Shown: positions 27,013-35,009, numbered from the stretch's first letter. The stretch: 64,000 nt of DNA from Paracoccus everestensis (GCF_021491915.1 NZ_CP090836.1:2652501-2716500); one strand, 5' to 3'. Notes: generated by a model from the letters alone, not told the origin. Made by a program: numbers and translations.

Positions 27013-28070
27013 GCGAGGAAAACGACGACAAGCCCTTCGAGGCATCCGACCAGAAGCTGCGCAAGGCGCGCGAAAAAGGCGACATTCCCCGGTCGGCAGA
27101 ACTGAATGTTGCGGCGATGTATCTGGGTGTCTGGTTGGCCTTCGCGGTCGGCGGGGGCTTTGCGGTCAAGGCCTGGCTGTCGATGTCCATGCGCGCCCTG
27201 GGATCCGAGGGTTGGGCGCCCGGTGCCGCCGGGACCGTGGCCGTTGCGCTTGGCCAATACGCGGGCTGGGCGGTGCTGGCGCTTGCCGCCGTGCCGTCGC
27301 TTGTGATGATCGTGGCTCTGATCGGGGCGCGCGGGCTGGTCTTCGCGCCCGGAAAGCTGGCATTCGACATGAACCGCATCAACCCGATGAAGACGGCGTC
27401 GCAGAAGTTCGGCAAGTCGGGGCTGGTCAATTTCGCGATCTCGCTGGGCAAGGTGGCGTTTGTCTGCGCGGGCGGGTGGTTCCTGTTCCGCGCGCTTCTG
27501 GGCCATCTGATGGCAAGCCCGCTGGCGGGGGATCGCTGGATCGCCGATCTGGGCGTGCTGCTGGGACGGGTGCTGGCCCTGGCGCTTGCGATCTCGGTCC
27601 TGTTTGCGGGGCTGGACATGGGTTGGCAATCATTCGACCACCGCCGCAAGAACCGCATGACCCGCAAGGAGATGGAGGACGAATACAAGGATTCCGAAGG
27701 CGATCCGCATTTCAAGGCCGCCCGCCGCCAGCGTGCCGTCGAGATTGCCACCAAGCAGATGCTGGCCGATGTCGCGCGTGCCGACGTGGTGATCGTGAAC
27801 CCCACCCATTACGCCGTGGCCCTGGAATGGAAACGCGGCAGCGGGCGGGCGCCGGTCTGCCTCGCCAAGGGCACGGACGAGGTCGCGGCCCGGATCCGCG
27901 AACGCGCGCGCGACAACAAGGTGCCGGTCTTTTCGGACCCGCCCTGCGCCCGCGCGATCCACGCCACGGTCGAGGTGGGCCAGGAAATCCGCCGCGAACA
28001 GTTCGCCGCCGTTGCGGCCGCGATCCGGTTTGCCGAAAAGATGCGCGAAAAGGCGAGGGCCGGGTGGTGA
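27009..28070 (+). CDS. flhB: Flagellar export switch protein FlhB
   Basis: A 353-aa protein whose N-terminus (EENDDKPFEASDQKLRKARE) is typical of FlhB. Four membrane helices follow, then the cytoplasmic domain with the self-cleavage site NPTH in VIVNPTHYAVALEWKRG. This autocleavage switches export from rod/hook to filament substrates. The ATG at 27009 overlaps the fliR stop; a much longer open frame upstream lies inside fliR in another frame and is discarded. Confidence 0.95.
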   Translation: MSEENDDKPFEASDQKLRKAREKGDIPRSAELNVAAMYLGVWLAFAVGGGFAVKAWLSMSMRALGSEGWAPGAAGTVAVALGQYAGWAVLALAAVPSLVMIVALIGARGLVFAPGKLAFDMNRINPMKTASQKFGKSGLVNFAISLGKVAFVCAGGWFLFRALLGHLMASPLAGDRWIADLGVLLGRVLALALAISVLFAGLDMGWQSFDHRRKNRMTRKEMEDEYKDSEGDPHFKAARRQRAVEIATKQMLADVARADVVIVNPTHYAVALEWKRGSGRAPVCLAKGTDEVAARIRERARDNKVPVFSDPPCARAIHATVEVGQEIRREQFAAVAAAIRFAEKMREKARAGW

Positions 28071-28435
28071 AGAACAGCGACAAGCTGGTGCAACTGGAAC
28101 GCATCGCCCGGATCAAGGCGGAACGCGAACTGAAACGCTTCGCGGCCTTCGGCCTGCATATGACGCAGGCCCAGAACCACGCGGGGGCCATGCGCACCGC
28201 GCTTGACCAAAGCTATCGCAGCACTGCCCCCTTGTCCGTAGCCGAGGCGCGCATCGCCAATGCCCAGGCCGGCCGCAGCGCCCGCGAACTGCACCAGGCC
28301 GAGGCCGAGGTCGCGCGGATGCTGCCGCGTTTCGACGCCGCCCGCCGCGACGCCGCCCGCGAATTCGGCCGGGCCGAGGTGCTGCTGACCCTGTCGGCGG
28401 CCCGCCGCGCAGAGGAGAAGGGGCCGGGGTACTGA
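28067..28435 (+). CDS. Small helical protein after flhB, possibly FliJ-like
   Basis: A 122-aa protein starting at a GTG that overlaps the flhB stop (GTGA); another GTG lies one codon earlier. It is predicted almost entirely helical and charged (LERIARIKAERELKRFAAF, then ELHQAEAEVARMLPRFDAARRD), a pattern like FliJ export chaperones. There is no specific sequence signature. Position at the end of the flagellar export operon supports a flagellar role. Confidence 0.7.
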   Translation: MKNSDKLVQLERIARIKAERELKRFAAFGLHMTQAQNHAGAMRTALDQSYRSTAPLSVAEARIANAQAGRSARELHQAEAEVARMLPRFDAARRDAAREFGRAEVLLTLSAARRAEEKGPGY

Positions 28436-28553
28436 ACCTTGGGCGCTGCAGAGATGGCGAAATCCGCCCTGCGGAACGCGCCATGCAAAGGGCGCGGCGC
28501 AACCCCTTGAGGCATCAACGAGAGAGAACCCGCCTTGCGGGCAATATGGCGGC

Positions 28554-28580
28554 GCAGGGGGATTTCACCCTGCCCTTTTT
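28554..28580 (+). terminator. Rho-independent terminator after the flagellar operon
   Basis: Inverted repeat GCAGGG/CCCTGC with an 8-nt loop, followed by CCTTTTT on the plus strand. It lies 119 nt past the last flagellar gene and 9 nt from the stop of the convergent secreted-protein gene. In the plus direction it has the features of an intrinsic terminator. Confidence 0.6.
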
Positions 28581-28588
28581 CGCCAGCC

Positions 28589-29635
28589 TCAAGGCTCGGC
28601 GCGTTCCGCCGCCGGCCCCCATTTGATATCTACCCAGACCAGCCGATGATTCGACGCGGCCTCAACTGCCGGGGCCAGCGGATCGTCCGGCGCCGGCCAG
28701 ATCACGCCGCTGTCCGTGACACGCAGCGCCTTGGCAGGCCAGATATAGTCCACGCGCAGGTTGCCCGGCCCGCCGGGATCATAGACCGCCGTATCCAGGG
28801 CCGGATCCCCCTTCTGCCCCGCATTGGCCCCGGTCTGGTCGGGCTGGAAAGCCCCCTTTGGCCGGGAATCACGGGCCTGGTCCAACAGCGCGGTCATTGC
28901 CTGCGCACGGCCATCGCCATCGGCCAGATCCAGGTTGGGATTGCCCAGCAGGACAAAAGGCGCATCCGGCAGGTGGTGCAGCCAGAAGGCGGCCTCGTCA
29001 TGGTTGCGGCGGCCGTTCAGATCCTCAGGACCATCGAAGACGGGCGGGGTGGCCGACCAGGCCAGCAGGTGCAGCGGACCCGCATCGGTCAGGACCGGCA
29101 CGTCCCAATGGGCGGTGGACGACAGGCGCCGGCTTTCGGGCGCCGAGGGCGGCATCAGGTTGCCCGGCAGGTCGCGCCACAGGGCCGCCGAATGGTCCGT
29201 GACCGGTCCCAAGGGCAGCCGCGACAGGACCGCCATGGCATTCTGGCCGCTAAACTGACCAAAGCCCTGCGCATCATCCGCCCCGCCGGTCCGCCCGTCG
29301 CCGTCCAGATCCAGCCCGGTCGGCATTCCGCTGTTCGGGCGGGCGGCAAAGCGGTGCGGCATCGGGTGGCCCGCCTGGTCCAACACCTCGGCAAAGGCGG
29401 ACAATGCTAGCCCGTCGTGGTCCCAGTCGATCCCGGTCAGCAGGATCGCATCGGGTGCCGCCTCCGCAATCACCCGGGCTGCGGCCAGAACCTGCGGATC
29501 GGCCCGGCGGATATCGCGCAGCAGCAACCCCGGTCCCTTGCGGGTCAGACCGGGATCATAGGTGGCGATACGCAGATCCTGGGCCGCCGCAGGACCGGCA
29601 AGGCAAAGGCATATCACCCAGACAAAACGTCCCAT
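28589..29635 (-). CDS. Secreted endonuclease/exonuclease/phosphatase-family protein
   Basis: A 348-aa protein with a signal peptide (1-18, cleaved near AAAQ). The body resembles EEP-fold proteins: DAILLTGIDWDHDG in the position of a catalytic acidic motif, FVLLGNPNLDLADGDG resembling the GDFN-type motif with Asn-Pro-Asn, and a C-terminal SNHRLVWVDI with the catalytic-type SxHR/H motif. The metal-site Glu that EEP nucleases usually carry (NE or QE) is not obvious. Substrate unknown: nucleic acid or phosphoester. It runs convergently with the flagellar operon and is 42 nt downstream of the subtilase gene on the same strand. Confidence 0.78.
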   Translation of the reverse strand: MGRFVWVICLCLAGPAAAQDLRIATYDPGLTRKGPGLLLRDIRRADPQVLAAARVIAEAAPDAILLTGIDWDHDGLALSAFAEVLDQAGHPMPHRFAARPNSGMPTGLDLDGDGRTGGADDAQGFGQFSGQNAMAVLSRLPLGPVTDHSAALWRDLPGNLMPPSAPESRRLSSTAHWDVPVLTDAGPLHLLAWSATPPVFDGPEDLNGRRNHDEAAFWLHHLPDAPFVLLGNPNLDLADGDGRAQAMTALLDQARDSRPKGAFQPDQTGANAGQKGDPALDTAVYDPGGPGNLRVDYIWPAKALRVTDSGVIWPAPDDPLAPAVEAASNHRLVWVDIKWGPAAERAEP

Positions 29636-29677
29636 GCGGCAGGTGTCGCATGACCCGCACGCCCTGCCAAGCCCCCC

Positions 29678-30955
29678 TCAGCAGGGCGGCGGGGCCGCGA
29701 TCAGGCCGGCGCCGAAGATGGCGTCCCGCCCGTCCGGTCCCAGATCGCGCGCCGCATCGCGCAGCCTGTCGCGCAGATCCGCAGCCGTCATCGACGGGTC
29801 GCGCTGCCAGATCAGCGCCGCCGCCGCCGTCACGAAGGGCGCGGCAAAGGAGGTGCCGGTCTTGGTCCGCGCCCCGCTGATCGACGCCGCCGTCCAGACA
29901 TTCACCCCCGGCGCGGCCAGGTCGATGTGTTCGCCCCGGTTCGCGCGGCGATAAACCTGGCCCCGCCGATCGACCGCCGTGACGGCCAGCACCGGATCAT
30001 AGGCCGCCGGATATGCAGGCGCGGCCCGGGGACCGCCATTGCCCGCCGCCGCGATCATCAGGATATCTTCCGCTGCCATCTGCGCAATCTGCCGGGCCAG
30101 CGCGGCATTCGGCGGCCCGGCCAGCGACAGGTTGACGATCCGCACGTCCTGGGCTGTCAGGTAATCCAGAGCCTCGATCAGGGCAAAGGCGTCGGCGCGC
30201 TGATCCTGGGCGACCTTCTGAAAGGCATCGACCGCGATCAGTTCGGCCCCCGGAACCAGGCCGGGGCTGCGGCTGTCCCCGTCGCCCACCAGAAGCGCGG
30301 CCACGGCGGTGCCGTGCAGCAGGTCGGATGGCGGCGCTTGGGTGTCGATGCGGTGGACATGAATTTTCGCGTCCGACAAGGCCGCGTGACCGGCGTTCAG
30401 CCCGGTATCGACCATGCCGATGCGCGGCAAGGCGGCGCAGCCCGACAGCCCTGCGGGCCAGCCGATCATGTAGCGGGCCAGGCAATCGGCGGTGTCGCAG
30501 CGCGTGCCCGCACCCGCCTGTTCGCTGCGATAGAAATGGTTGAAATCGGCACTTGCCCCGGTGGCCAGATCGCGCACCCTGTCGCGGGCCTGATCCATGG
30601 GCAGGGAGGCGGGCTTCAACAACCGCGCCAGGCTGTCGCCGCCTGACAGGACGCGGCTTTGCAGCAGCGCAAAGCCCTCGGCCTGCAAGGCGGCAAGGTC
30701 GGCATCGGACAGGCCACGGGCCAGAACCTCGTTCTCCGCGCGCGTGGGCAAGGGCGCGGGGGCCGCCGGGGCGGGACGGGCGCGGCGGACGACCCGGTCG
30801 TCGTCATCGTCGTCATCGTCATCATCGTCGTCATCGTCATCGCCGTCGTCGTCCGCCAGGGCCGTGGCGATCAGCGACCAGCCATCGGACTGGACCTGCG
30901 GCTGGCTGATCAGGGTCAGCAGCACCAGGGCAAGAAACAGCATCAGGTTCGGCAT
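29678..30955 (-). CDS. Secreted subtilisin-like serine protease with an N-terminal poly-Asp tract
   Basis: A 425-aa S8 peptidase. The triad is visible: Asp183 (GMVDTG), His214 (LHGTAVA) and Ser369 (GTSFAAP), with the oxyanion Asn306 (AAGNGG). A signal sequence covers about residues 1-34. The segment right after it, 35-53, is DDD-G followed by 15 Asp, then a basic/Pro-Ala linker (RVVRRARPAPAAPAPLP). If cleavage occurs at ALA-D, the exported protein begins with this acidic run. The start MPNLML at 30955 has AAGGGG upstream and a possible ECF promoter. It is divergent from an ECF sigma gene, so sigma-dependent expression is plausible. Confidence 0.9.
   Translation of the reverse strand: MPNLMLFLALVLLTLISQPQVQSDGWSLIATALADDDGDDDDDDDDDDDDDDDRVVRRARPAPAAPAPLPTRAENEVLARGLSDADLAALQAEGFALLQSRVLSGGDSLARLLKPASLPMDQARDRVRDLATGASADFNHFYRSEQAGAGTRCDTADCLARYMIGWPAGLSGCAALPRIGMVDTGLNAGHAALSDAKIHVHRIDTQAPPSDLLHGTAVAALLVGDGDSRSPGLVPGAELIAVDAFQKVAQDQRADAFALIEALDYLTAQDVRIVNLSLAGPPNAALARQIAQMAAEDILMIAAAGNGGPRAAPAYPAAYDPVLAVTAVDRRGQVYRRANRGEHIDLAAPGVNVWTAASISGARTKTGTSFAAPFVTAAAALIWQRDPSMTAADLRDRLRDAARDLGPDGRDAIFGAGLIAAPPPC
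30797..30853 (-). repeat. Asp-codon tract (19 codons, 18 Asp) in the subtilase gene
   Basis: Nineteen consecutive codons contain only GAC/GAT (Asp) apart from one GGC (Gly). The mixed use of GAC and GAT shows it is not a pure trinucleotide microsatellite, which suggests the protein sequence is selected, although slippage-driven expansion is possible. It lies directly after the signal peptide. Confidence 0.95.
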
Positions 30956-30990
30956 GGTCGGTCCCCTTGGACAGTTCGTTTCTGGACATC

Positions 30991-31015
30991 GACGCGACAG
31001 ACCCGCAAATATTCC
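30991..31015 (-). promoter_or_regulatory. Possible ECF-type promoter of the subtilase gene
   Basis: On the minus strand GGAAT (31015-31011) and CGTC (30994-30991) are separated by 16 nt, close to the GGAAC-N16/17-CGTT pattern of alphaproteobacterial ECF promoters. It would start transcription about 30 nt before the subtilase ATG. Both boxes deviate by one base from that pattern. The divergent sigma gene makes it attractive but unproven. Confidence 0.3.
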
Positions 31016-31046
31016 CCCGGAACGCGTAAAATCCAAGAGGGGTGGC

Positions 31047-31538
31047 ATGGACGCAGCTTTCGGCGAGGCCCTGATCCGGCTTTTGCCCAATCTTCGCCGC
31101 TATGCCATGTCGCTGGCCCGGCGTGCCGATCTGGCTGACGATCTGGTCCAGACCACGGTGGAACGCGCAATCCGGGCGTCCGCCAGCTATGACCCGGCGG
31201 CGCGGCTGGAACCCTGGCTGTTCCGCATCACCCGCAACGCCTTTATCGACGTGACGCGACGCCAGCGCACTCAGGGGGTCGAGGTCGACGTCTTCGATAT
31301 TCCCGAGGCCCTGCCCGATGACAACGATCGCGCCATCGAGGCACGCCTGATGCTGCGCGCCACCCAGGATGCCATGAAGTCCCTGCCCCCCGAGCAGGCC
31401 GAGATCCTGCACCTGATCTGCATCGAGGAACTGAGCTATGCCGAAGCCGCCGCCGTTCTGGACATTCCCAAGGGCACGGTGATGAGCCGCCTGTCCCGCG
31501 CCCGGCTGGCGCTGTCGGACAGGCTGGGAATAAGATGA
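31047..31538 (+). CDS. ECF-type RNA polymerase sigma factor
   Basis: A 163-aa sigma-70-family factor with only regions 2 and 4. Region 2 reads RRADLADDLVQTTVERAIRA and PWLFRITRNAFIDVTRR; region 4 reads LPPEQAEILHLICIEELSYAEAAAVLDIPKGTVMSRLSRARLAL with a clear helix-turn-helix. The ATG at 31047 follows AAGAGGGG; the frame is open far upstream across the divergent gene but that part is not sigma-like. A membrane anti-sigma gene follows 45 nt downstream. It probably activates the divergent subtilase gene and its own operon in response to an envelope signal (inference). Confidence 0.92.
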   Translation: MDAAFGEALIRLLPNLRRYAMSLARRADLADDLVQTTVERAIRASASYDPAARLEPWLFRITRNAFIDVTRRQRTQGVEVDVFDIPEALPDDNDRAIEARLMLRATQDAMKSLPPEQAEILHLICIEELSYAEAAAVLDIPKGTVMSRLSRARLALSDRLGIR

Positions 31539-31583
31539 CAGGCCACGCGTATTTCAACGATACCTGTTCAAAAGGATCAGGCC

Positions 31584-32285
31584 GTGCAGATTGACGACGA
31601 AACCTTGATGGCCCTGGCCGACGGAGAGTTGGGCCAGGCCGAGGCCGCCCGCATTTCCGCAGCCATCGCCGACGACCCCGAGGCCCAGGCCCGGCTGCGG
31701 CTGTTCAGCGAATCGCGGGCACGGCTGAAGGCCTTGTCCTCGGCTGCCCCGGCGGTGCCTTCCGACAAGGATCTGATCGCCCGCATTCGCGCGGCGGGCA
31801 GCGCGGCCCAGGCCCAGGCCACGGTCACCCCGACTGCGCCCCCCGGGCCTGCCAATACCAACCGCGCGCCCTGGGCGGCGCTTGCTGCGGCGATGGCCCT
31901 GGCCGTGGTGGGGCTTGGCTGGTGGCAGATGGGGGGCGCACCCTCGGACCTGCCGCAGGCAGAGGTCGCGGCACTGGACAGCCTACCCTCGGGTCAGGGG
32001 ATAGAGCTTGGCGATGGGCGCGACCTGACGATGATCGCATCTTATCGCACGCCGGATGGTGCCTTCTGCCGGGAATACGAAACCGCGCAGGATGCAAGCC
32101 TGACGGTCAGCGTCGCTTGCCGCGCCGGCGATGGCTGGCAACGCCAGTTCGCCAGCGACATGACGGGCCTGGATGGCTATGTCCCCGCATCCGGCGACAT
32201 CGCGGCCCTGGATGAATGGCTGTCCAGGACCGGCGCGGGCGATCCCTTGACCCCGGAAGACGAGGAGGCGGCCTTGGCAGAATAA
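31584..32285 (+). CDS. Membrane anti-sigma factor with a periplasmic surface-antigen-like domain
   Basis: A 233-aa protein. Residues 1-60 form an acidic helical anti-sigma-type domain (ETLMALADGELGQAEAARI). One transmembrane helix lies at about 96-116 (WAALAAAMALAVVGLGWWQM). The periplasmic part contains FCREYE (161-166) and VSVACRAGDGWQ (176-185), with Cys162 and Cys179. This pattern resembles the CREY...ACR..DG.W core of 17-kDa surface-antigen proteins. The GTG start at 31584 has AAGGA 7 nt upstream; an ATG eight codons later has none. It should hold the preceding sigma factor inactive until a periplasmic signal arrives. No zinc (HxxxCxxC) motif is seen. Confidence 0.85.
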   Translation: MQIDDETLMALADGELGQAEAARISAAIADDPEAQARLRLFSESRARLKALSSAAPAVPSDKDLIARIRAAGSAAQAQATVTPTAPPGPANTNRAPWAALAAAMALAVVGLGWWQMGGAPSDLPQAEVAALDSLPSGQGIELGDGRDLTMIASYRTPDGAFCREYETAQDASLTVSVACRAGDGWQRQFASDMTGLDGYVPASGDIAALDEWLSRTGAGDPLTPEDEEAALAE

Positions 32286-32308
32286 CGCGTCGGCCGACCT
32301 ATCGCGTC

Positions 32309-32336
32309 GCAAAGGCCCCCAAGGGGGTCTTTTTGC
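32309..32336 (+). terminator. Rho-independent terminator after the anti-sigma gene
   Basis: A GC-rich stem, GGCCCCC and GGGGGTC with flanking AAA/TTT pairs, followed by TTTTT. It ends about 50 nt after the anti-sigma stop. It closes the sigma/anti-sigma operon and separates it from the RTX gene; the remaining 170 nt up to 32504 should hold the RTX gene promoter, which I cannot place. Confidence 0.75.
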
Positions 32337-32504
32337 TATTCCGCCCAAAAATTTTCACGCCGCCGGGAATAGTCACGGCCCTGTCTCGTAAACGCTGCAT
32401 CAGGCGGTTACGCGGGGTGCAGCCCGCCCCGCCTGACGGGACGCGGCTGCCACGGGCGAGCAGCGCGGCCCTTTCCCCTTACCGCCCTTGCAGGAGAAAC
32501 TGAC

Positions 32505-33242
32505 ATGGCGACCTATCGCGGAAACGACGGCGACAACCGATACAATGGCACGACCCTGGCCGACCTGATCTTTGGCCGGTCGGGCGACGACACCCTGTCG
32601 GGCGGGGGCGGAAACGACACCATCGACGGCGGCGAAGGCAATGACCAGATCCGGGGTGGATCAGGCAACAATGTCCTTTGGGGCGGATCGGGCAACGATA
32701 TTATCTGGGCCGACGGGGGCAGCGACCGTATCAATGCCGGCGAAGGCAACGACACCGTCCGCGCGGGCGGCGGCAATAACGCGGTTACCCTGGGCGAGGG
32801 CAATGACAACGCTGTCACCGAGGGCGGGCGCGACACGATCGACGGGGGCGAAGGCAACGACCGCATGACGTCGGGCGCGGGCAACGACATCCTGCGCGGC
32901 GGCGAAGGCGACGACGTGCTGCTGGGCCAGGCGGGCAATGACAGGCTGATCGGCGGCGAGGGCAACGACGTGCTGAACGGCGGGGCCGGCAACGACGTGA
33001 TGGCCGGGGGTGAAGGGGCCGACCGCTTTGTCTTCAACGGCGGCACCGACCGGATCACCGATTTCGAGAACGGCGACGACGACATCGACGTTTCCTATTT
33101 TGCCCGCTTCGACAGCTTCGCCAGCATCCGTTCGGCCGCCAGCCAAGACGGAGCGGATGTCGTGATCCGCGCAGGCGCCAACACCCTGGTGATCGAGGAT
33201 ACGCGCCTGAATCAACTGGACGGCGACGACTTCATCTGGTGA
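32505..33242 (+). CDS. Small RTX-type calcium-binding protein
   Basis: A 245-aa protein built mainly of glycine/aspartate-rich nonapeptide repeats (GGxGNDxxx) from about residue 22 to 172, for example GGGGNDTIDGGEGNDQI. These fold into a parallel beta-roll that binds Ca2+. The C-terminal 75 residues (RFVFNGGTDRITDFENGDDDID) are the usual hydrophobic/acidic cap that often holds the type I secretion signal. There is no N-terminal signal peptide. It has an AGGAG ribosome-binding site. No type I secretion genes or enzymatic domain are nearby, so its role (matrix or surface protein) is open. Confidence 0.9.
   Translation: MATYRGNDGDNRYNGTTLADLIFGRSGDDTLSGGGGNDTIDGGEGNDQIRGGSGNNVLWGGSGNDIIWADGGSDRINAGEGNDTVRAGGGNNAVTLGEGNDNAVTEGGRDTIDGGEGNDRMTSGAGNDILRGGEGDDVLLGQAGNDRLIGGEGNDVLNGGAGNDVMAGGEGADRFVFNGGTDRITDFENGDDDIDVSYFARFDSFASIRSAASQDGADVVIRAGANTLVIEDTRLNQLDGDDFIW
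32568..33015 (+). repeat. RTX nonapeptide-coding repeats
   Basis: Degenerate 27-nt units encode GGxGNDxxx-type nonapeptides. They are conserved at protein rather than nucleotide level (GGCGGCGAAGGCAACGAC-like cores recur with variation). A few units are imperfect (for example AGGGNNAVT and EGNDNAVTE). This is a protein repeat, not a CRISPR array. Confidence 0.85.
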
Positions 33243-33248
33243 CCCCAT

Positions 33249-33275
33249 GGCCGGGCCGCGGCCTGCGGCCTGGCC
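33249..33275. terminator. GC-rich hairpin after the RTX gene
   Basis: Nested inverted repeat: GGCC/GGCC outside and GGCCGC/GCGGCC inside, joined by one G-T pair, 7 nt after the RTX stop. It has no T-run, so it may be a 3'-end stabiliser or a weak terminator. Downstream, TTGCCT (33288) and TACGAT (33310) with a 16-nt spacer could be a promoter for the glucan gene; this is a weak match. Confidence 0.45.
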
Positions 33276-33405
33276 AAACGGGCGCCATTGCCTTGGCGTG
33301 CCTGCCCGATACGATGGCAAGGGACCGCCGACCTTCGCGCCCGGACTTGCATTTGCGCCAGAAGCAAACATTTGTTGCCGCGCAAATGCCAGCCACCGGG
33401 TTTTC

Positions 33406-34989
33406 ATGTCCAGCGACCGTTTCCACCGCCGCCACCTGCTGCAAGCCGCCCTGGGCGGCGGGGCGTTCTTTCTGTTGCCGCATCTGGCACGGGCGCAGGA
33501 CGCGGCGGGGGAAAGCCAGCCATTTTCCTTTGACCGGCTTCGGGACATGGCGCGCGACCTGGCTGCGAAACCCCATGCCCCCGAGGAGATCGCCGATCCC
33601 GAAATCCTGGACCAGGTGGATTACGACCGGCACAATCAGGTGCGTTTCCGTTCCGACCGCAGCCTGTGGCAGGGGCAAGGCGATGTCTCGCCGGTGCAGG
33701 CCTTTTTCCCGGGCAGGTATTTCCGCAATCCTGTCCGGATCTTCGCGGTCAAGGATGGCATGGCGACCGAGGTGCCGTTTTCGCTGGACCTGTTCGACAT
33801 CCCCGAAGGCCATCCGGCCCGCCAGTTGACCCGCACCAAGGGCTTCGCTGGCTTTCGGGTGCAGGACGCAGACACGAAGATCGACTGGATGGCCTTTCTG
33901 GGCGCGTCCTATTGGCGCACGTCGGGCTATAGCGGGCAGTTCGGCCTGTCCGCGCGCGGCCTTGCCATCGACACCGCAATCCCGGACGGCCCCGAGGAGT
34001 TTCCGCTGTTCACCCATTTCTGGCTGGAACCGGCGGAAAACGGCGACCTGACCGCCTTTGCGCTGCTGGACAGCCCCAGCGCGACCGGCGCCTATCGCAT
34101 CGAATCGCGGCGCGGCAAGGGCGTGGCGCAGGACATCACCGCCACGGTGTTCCTGCGCGACGCGGTGGAACGGCTGGGGATCGCGCCCCTGACTTCGATG
34201 TTCTGGTTCGGCAAGAACACGCCCCATGTGGCCCCCGACTGGCGCCCCGAGGTGCATGATTCCGACGGGCTGGAAATCCTGGCCGCCAGCGGCGAACGGA
34301 TCTGGCGACCGCTGAACAACCCGCCGGGAACCATGGTGAACAGCTTTGCCGCCCCATCGGTCATGGGGTTCGGGCTGATGCAGCGGGAACGGGATTTCGC
34401 GCAATATCAGGATGACGGGGTTTTCTATGACCGGCGCGCAAGCGCCTGGATCACGCCGCAGGGCGATTGGGGCAACGGCTTGGTGGTGCTGACCGAATTG
34501 CGCACGGATGACGAAATTCACGACAATATCGTGGCCTTCTGGCAGCCTTCCGGCGCCACGGCAGCGGGCCAGAGCCACGATTTCGCCTATCGCCTGGAAT
34601 GGGTCCGCGACAACCCTGCTGTCAGCCCCATTGCCCATTTCACCGCCACCCGCATCGGCGCGGGCGGGGTGCCGGGCCAGCCCCGGCCCAAGGGGGTGGT
34701 CAAGATCGTCTGCGATTTTGCCGGGCCGAACCTTCAGGGGCTGACCCGTCAGGACGGGCTGTCCGTCGCCGTATCGACGGCACAGGCCCGGGTGTCGAAC
34801 ACCGCCGTCTATCCCGTGGTGGGCGCGGATTACTGGCGGGCGCTGTTCGACCTGTCCTTTGATGACAAGGGCGATGCGCCGATCGACCTGCGCGCCTATG
34901 TCGATCACGGCGGCACGGCCATGACGGAAACGCTGATCCTGCAACTGTTCCCGTCGCAGCTTCGCGCGCTTCTGGCCCGCACGCCGTAG
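33406..34989 (+). CDS. Periplasmic glucan biosynthesis protein (OpgG/OpgD family)
   Basis: A 527-aa MdoG-family protein. The start at 33406 gives a Tat-like signal (RFHRRHLLQAALGGG, cleaved near ARAQ); the frame continues open upstream to 33247 but without signal character. Typical family segments are FSFDRLRDMARDLAAKP, SSYWR-like GASYWRTSGYSGQFGLSARGLAID, TSMFWFGKN and PPGTMVNSFAAPSVMGFGLMQRERDF. Such proteins shape osmoregulated periplasmic glucans; E. coli OpgD is Tat-exported, OpgG is Sec-exported. No opgH glycosyltransferase is adjacent. The TAG stop lies inside a REP-like element. Confidence 0.9.
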   Translation: MSSDRFHRRHLLQAALGGGAFFLLPHLARAQDAAGESQPFSFDRLRDMARDLAAKPHAPEEIADPEILDQVDYDRHNQVRFRSDRSLWQGQGDVSPVQAFFPGRYFRNPVRIFAVKDGMATEVPFSLDLFDIPEGHPARQLTRTKGFAGFRVQDADTKIDWMAFLGASYWRTSGYSGQFGLSARGLAIDTAIPDGPEEFPLFTHFWLEPAENGDLTAFALLDSPSATGAYRIESRRGKGVAQDITATVFLRDAVERLGIAPLTSMFWFGKNTPHVAPDWRPEVHDSDGLEILAASGERIWRPLNNPPGTMVNSFAAPSVMGFGLMQRERDFAQYQDDGVFYDRRASAWITPQGDWGNGLVVLTELRTDDEIHDNIVAFWQPSGATAAGQSHDFAYRLEWVRDNPAVSPIAHFTATRIGAGGVPGQPRPKGVVKIVCDFAGPNLQGLTRQDGLSVAVSTAQARVSNTAVYPVVGADYWRALFDLSFDDKGDAPIDLRAYVDHGGTAMTETLILQLFPSQLRALLARTP

Positions 34990-35009
34990 GGTGCCTGATG
35001 TCACGCACC
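34986..35009 (+). repeat. REP-like element, copy A
   Basis: A 24-nt element beginning GTAGGGTGC and ending CACGCACC. The TAG in its first five bases is the stop codon of the glucan gene. It lies head-to-head with copy B across a 14-nt spacer between two convergent genes. It is the most diverged of the three copies in its centre. Confidence 0.7.

Noticed and set aside
32568..33015. CRISPR-like periodic repeats
   Set aside because: The units are degenerate 27-nt repeats in frame within one gene and encode RTX nonapeptides; no spacers and no cas genes.
28589..34989. A type I secretion cluster around the RTX protein
   Set aside because: No ABC exporter, membrane-fusion protein or TolC-like gene is present; neighbours are a protease, sigma/anti-sigma genes and a glucan protein.
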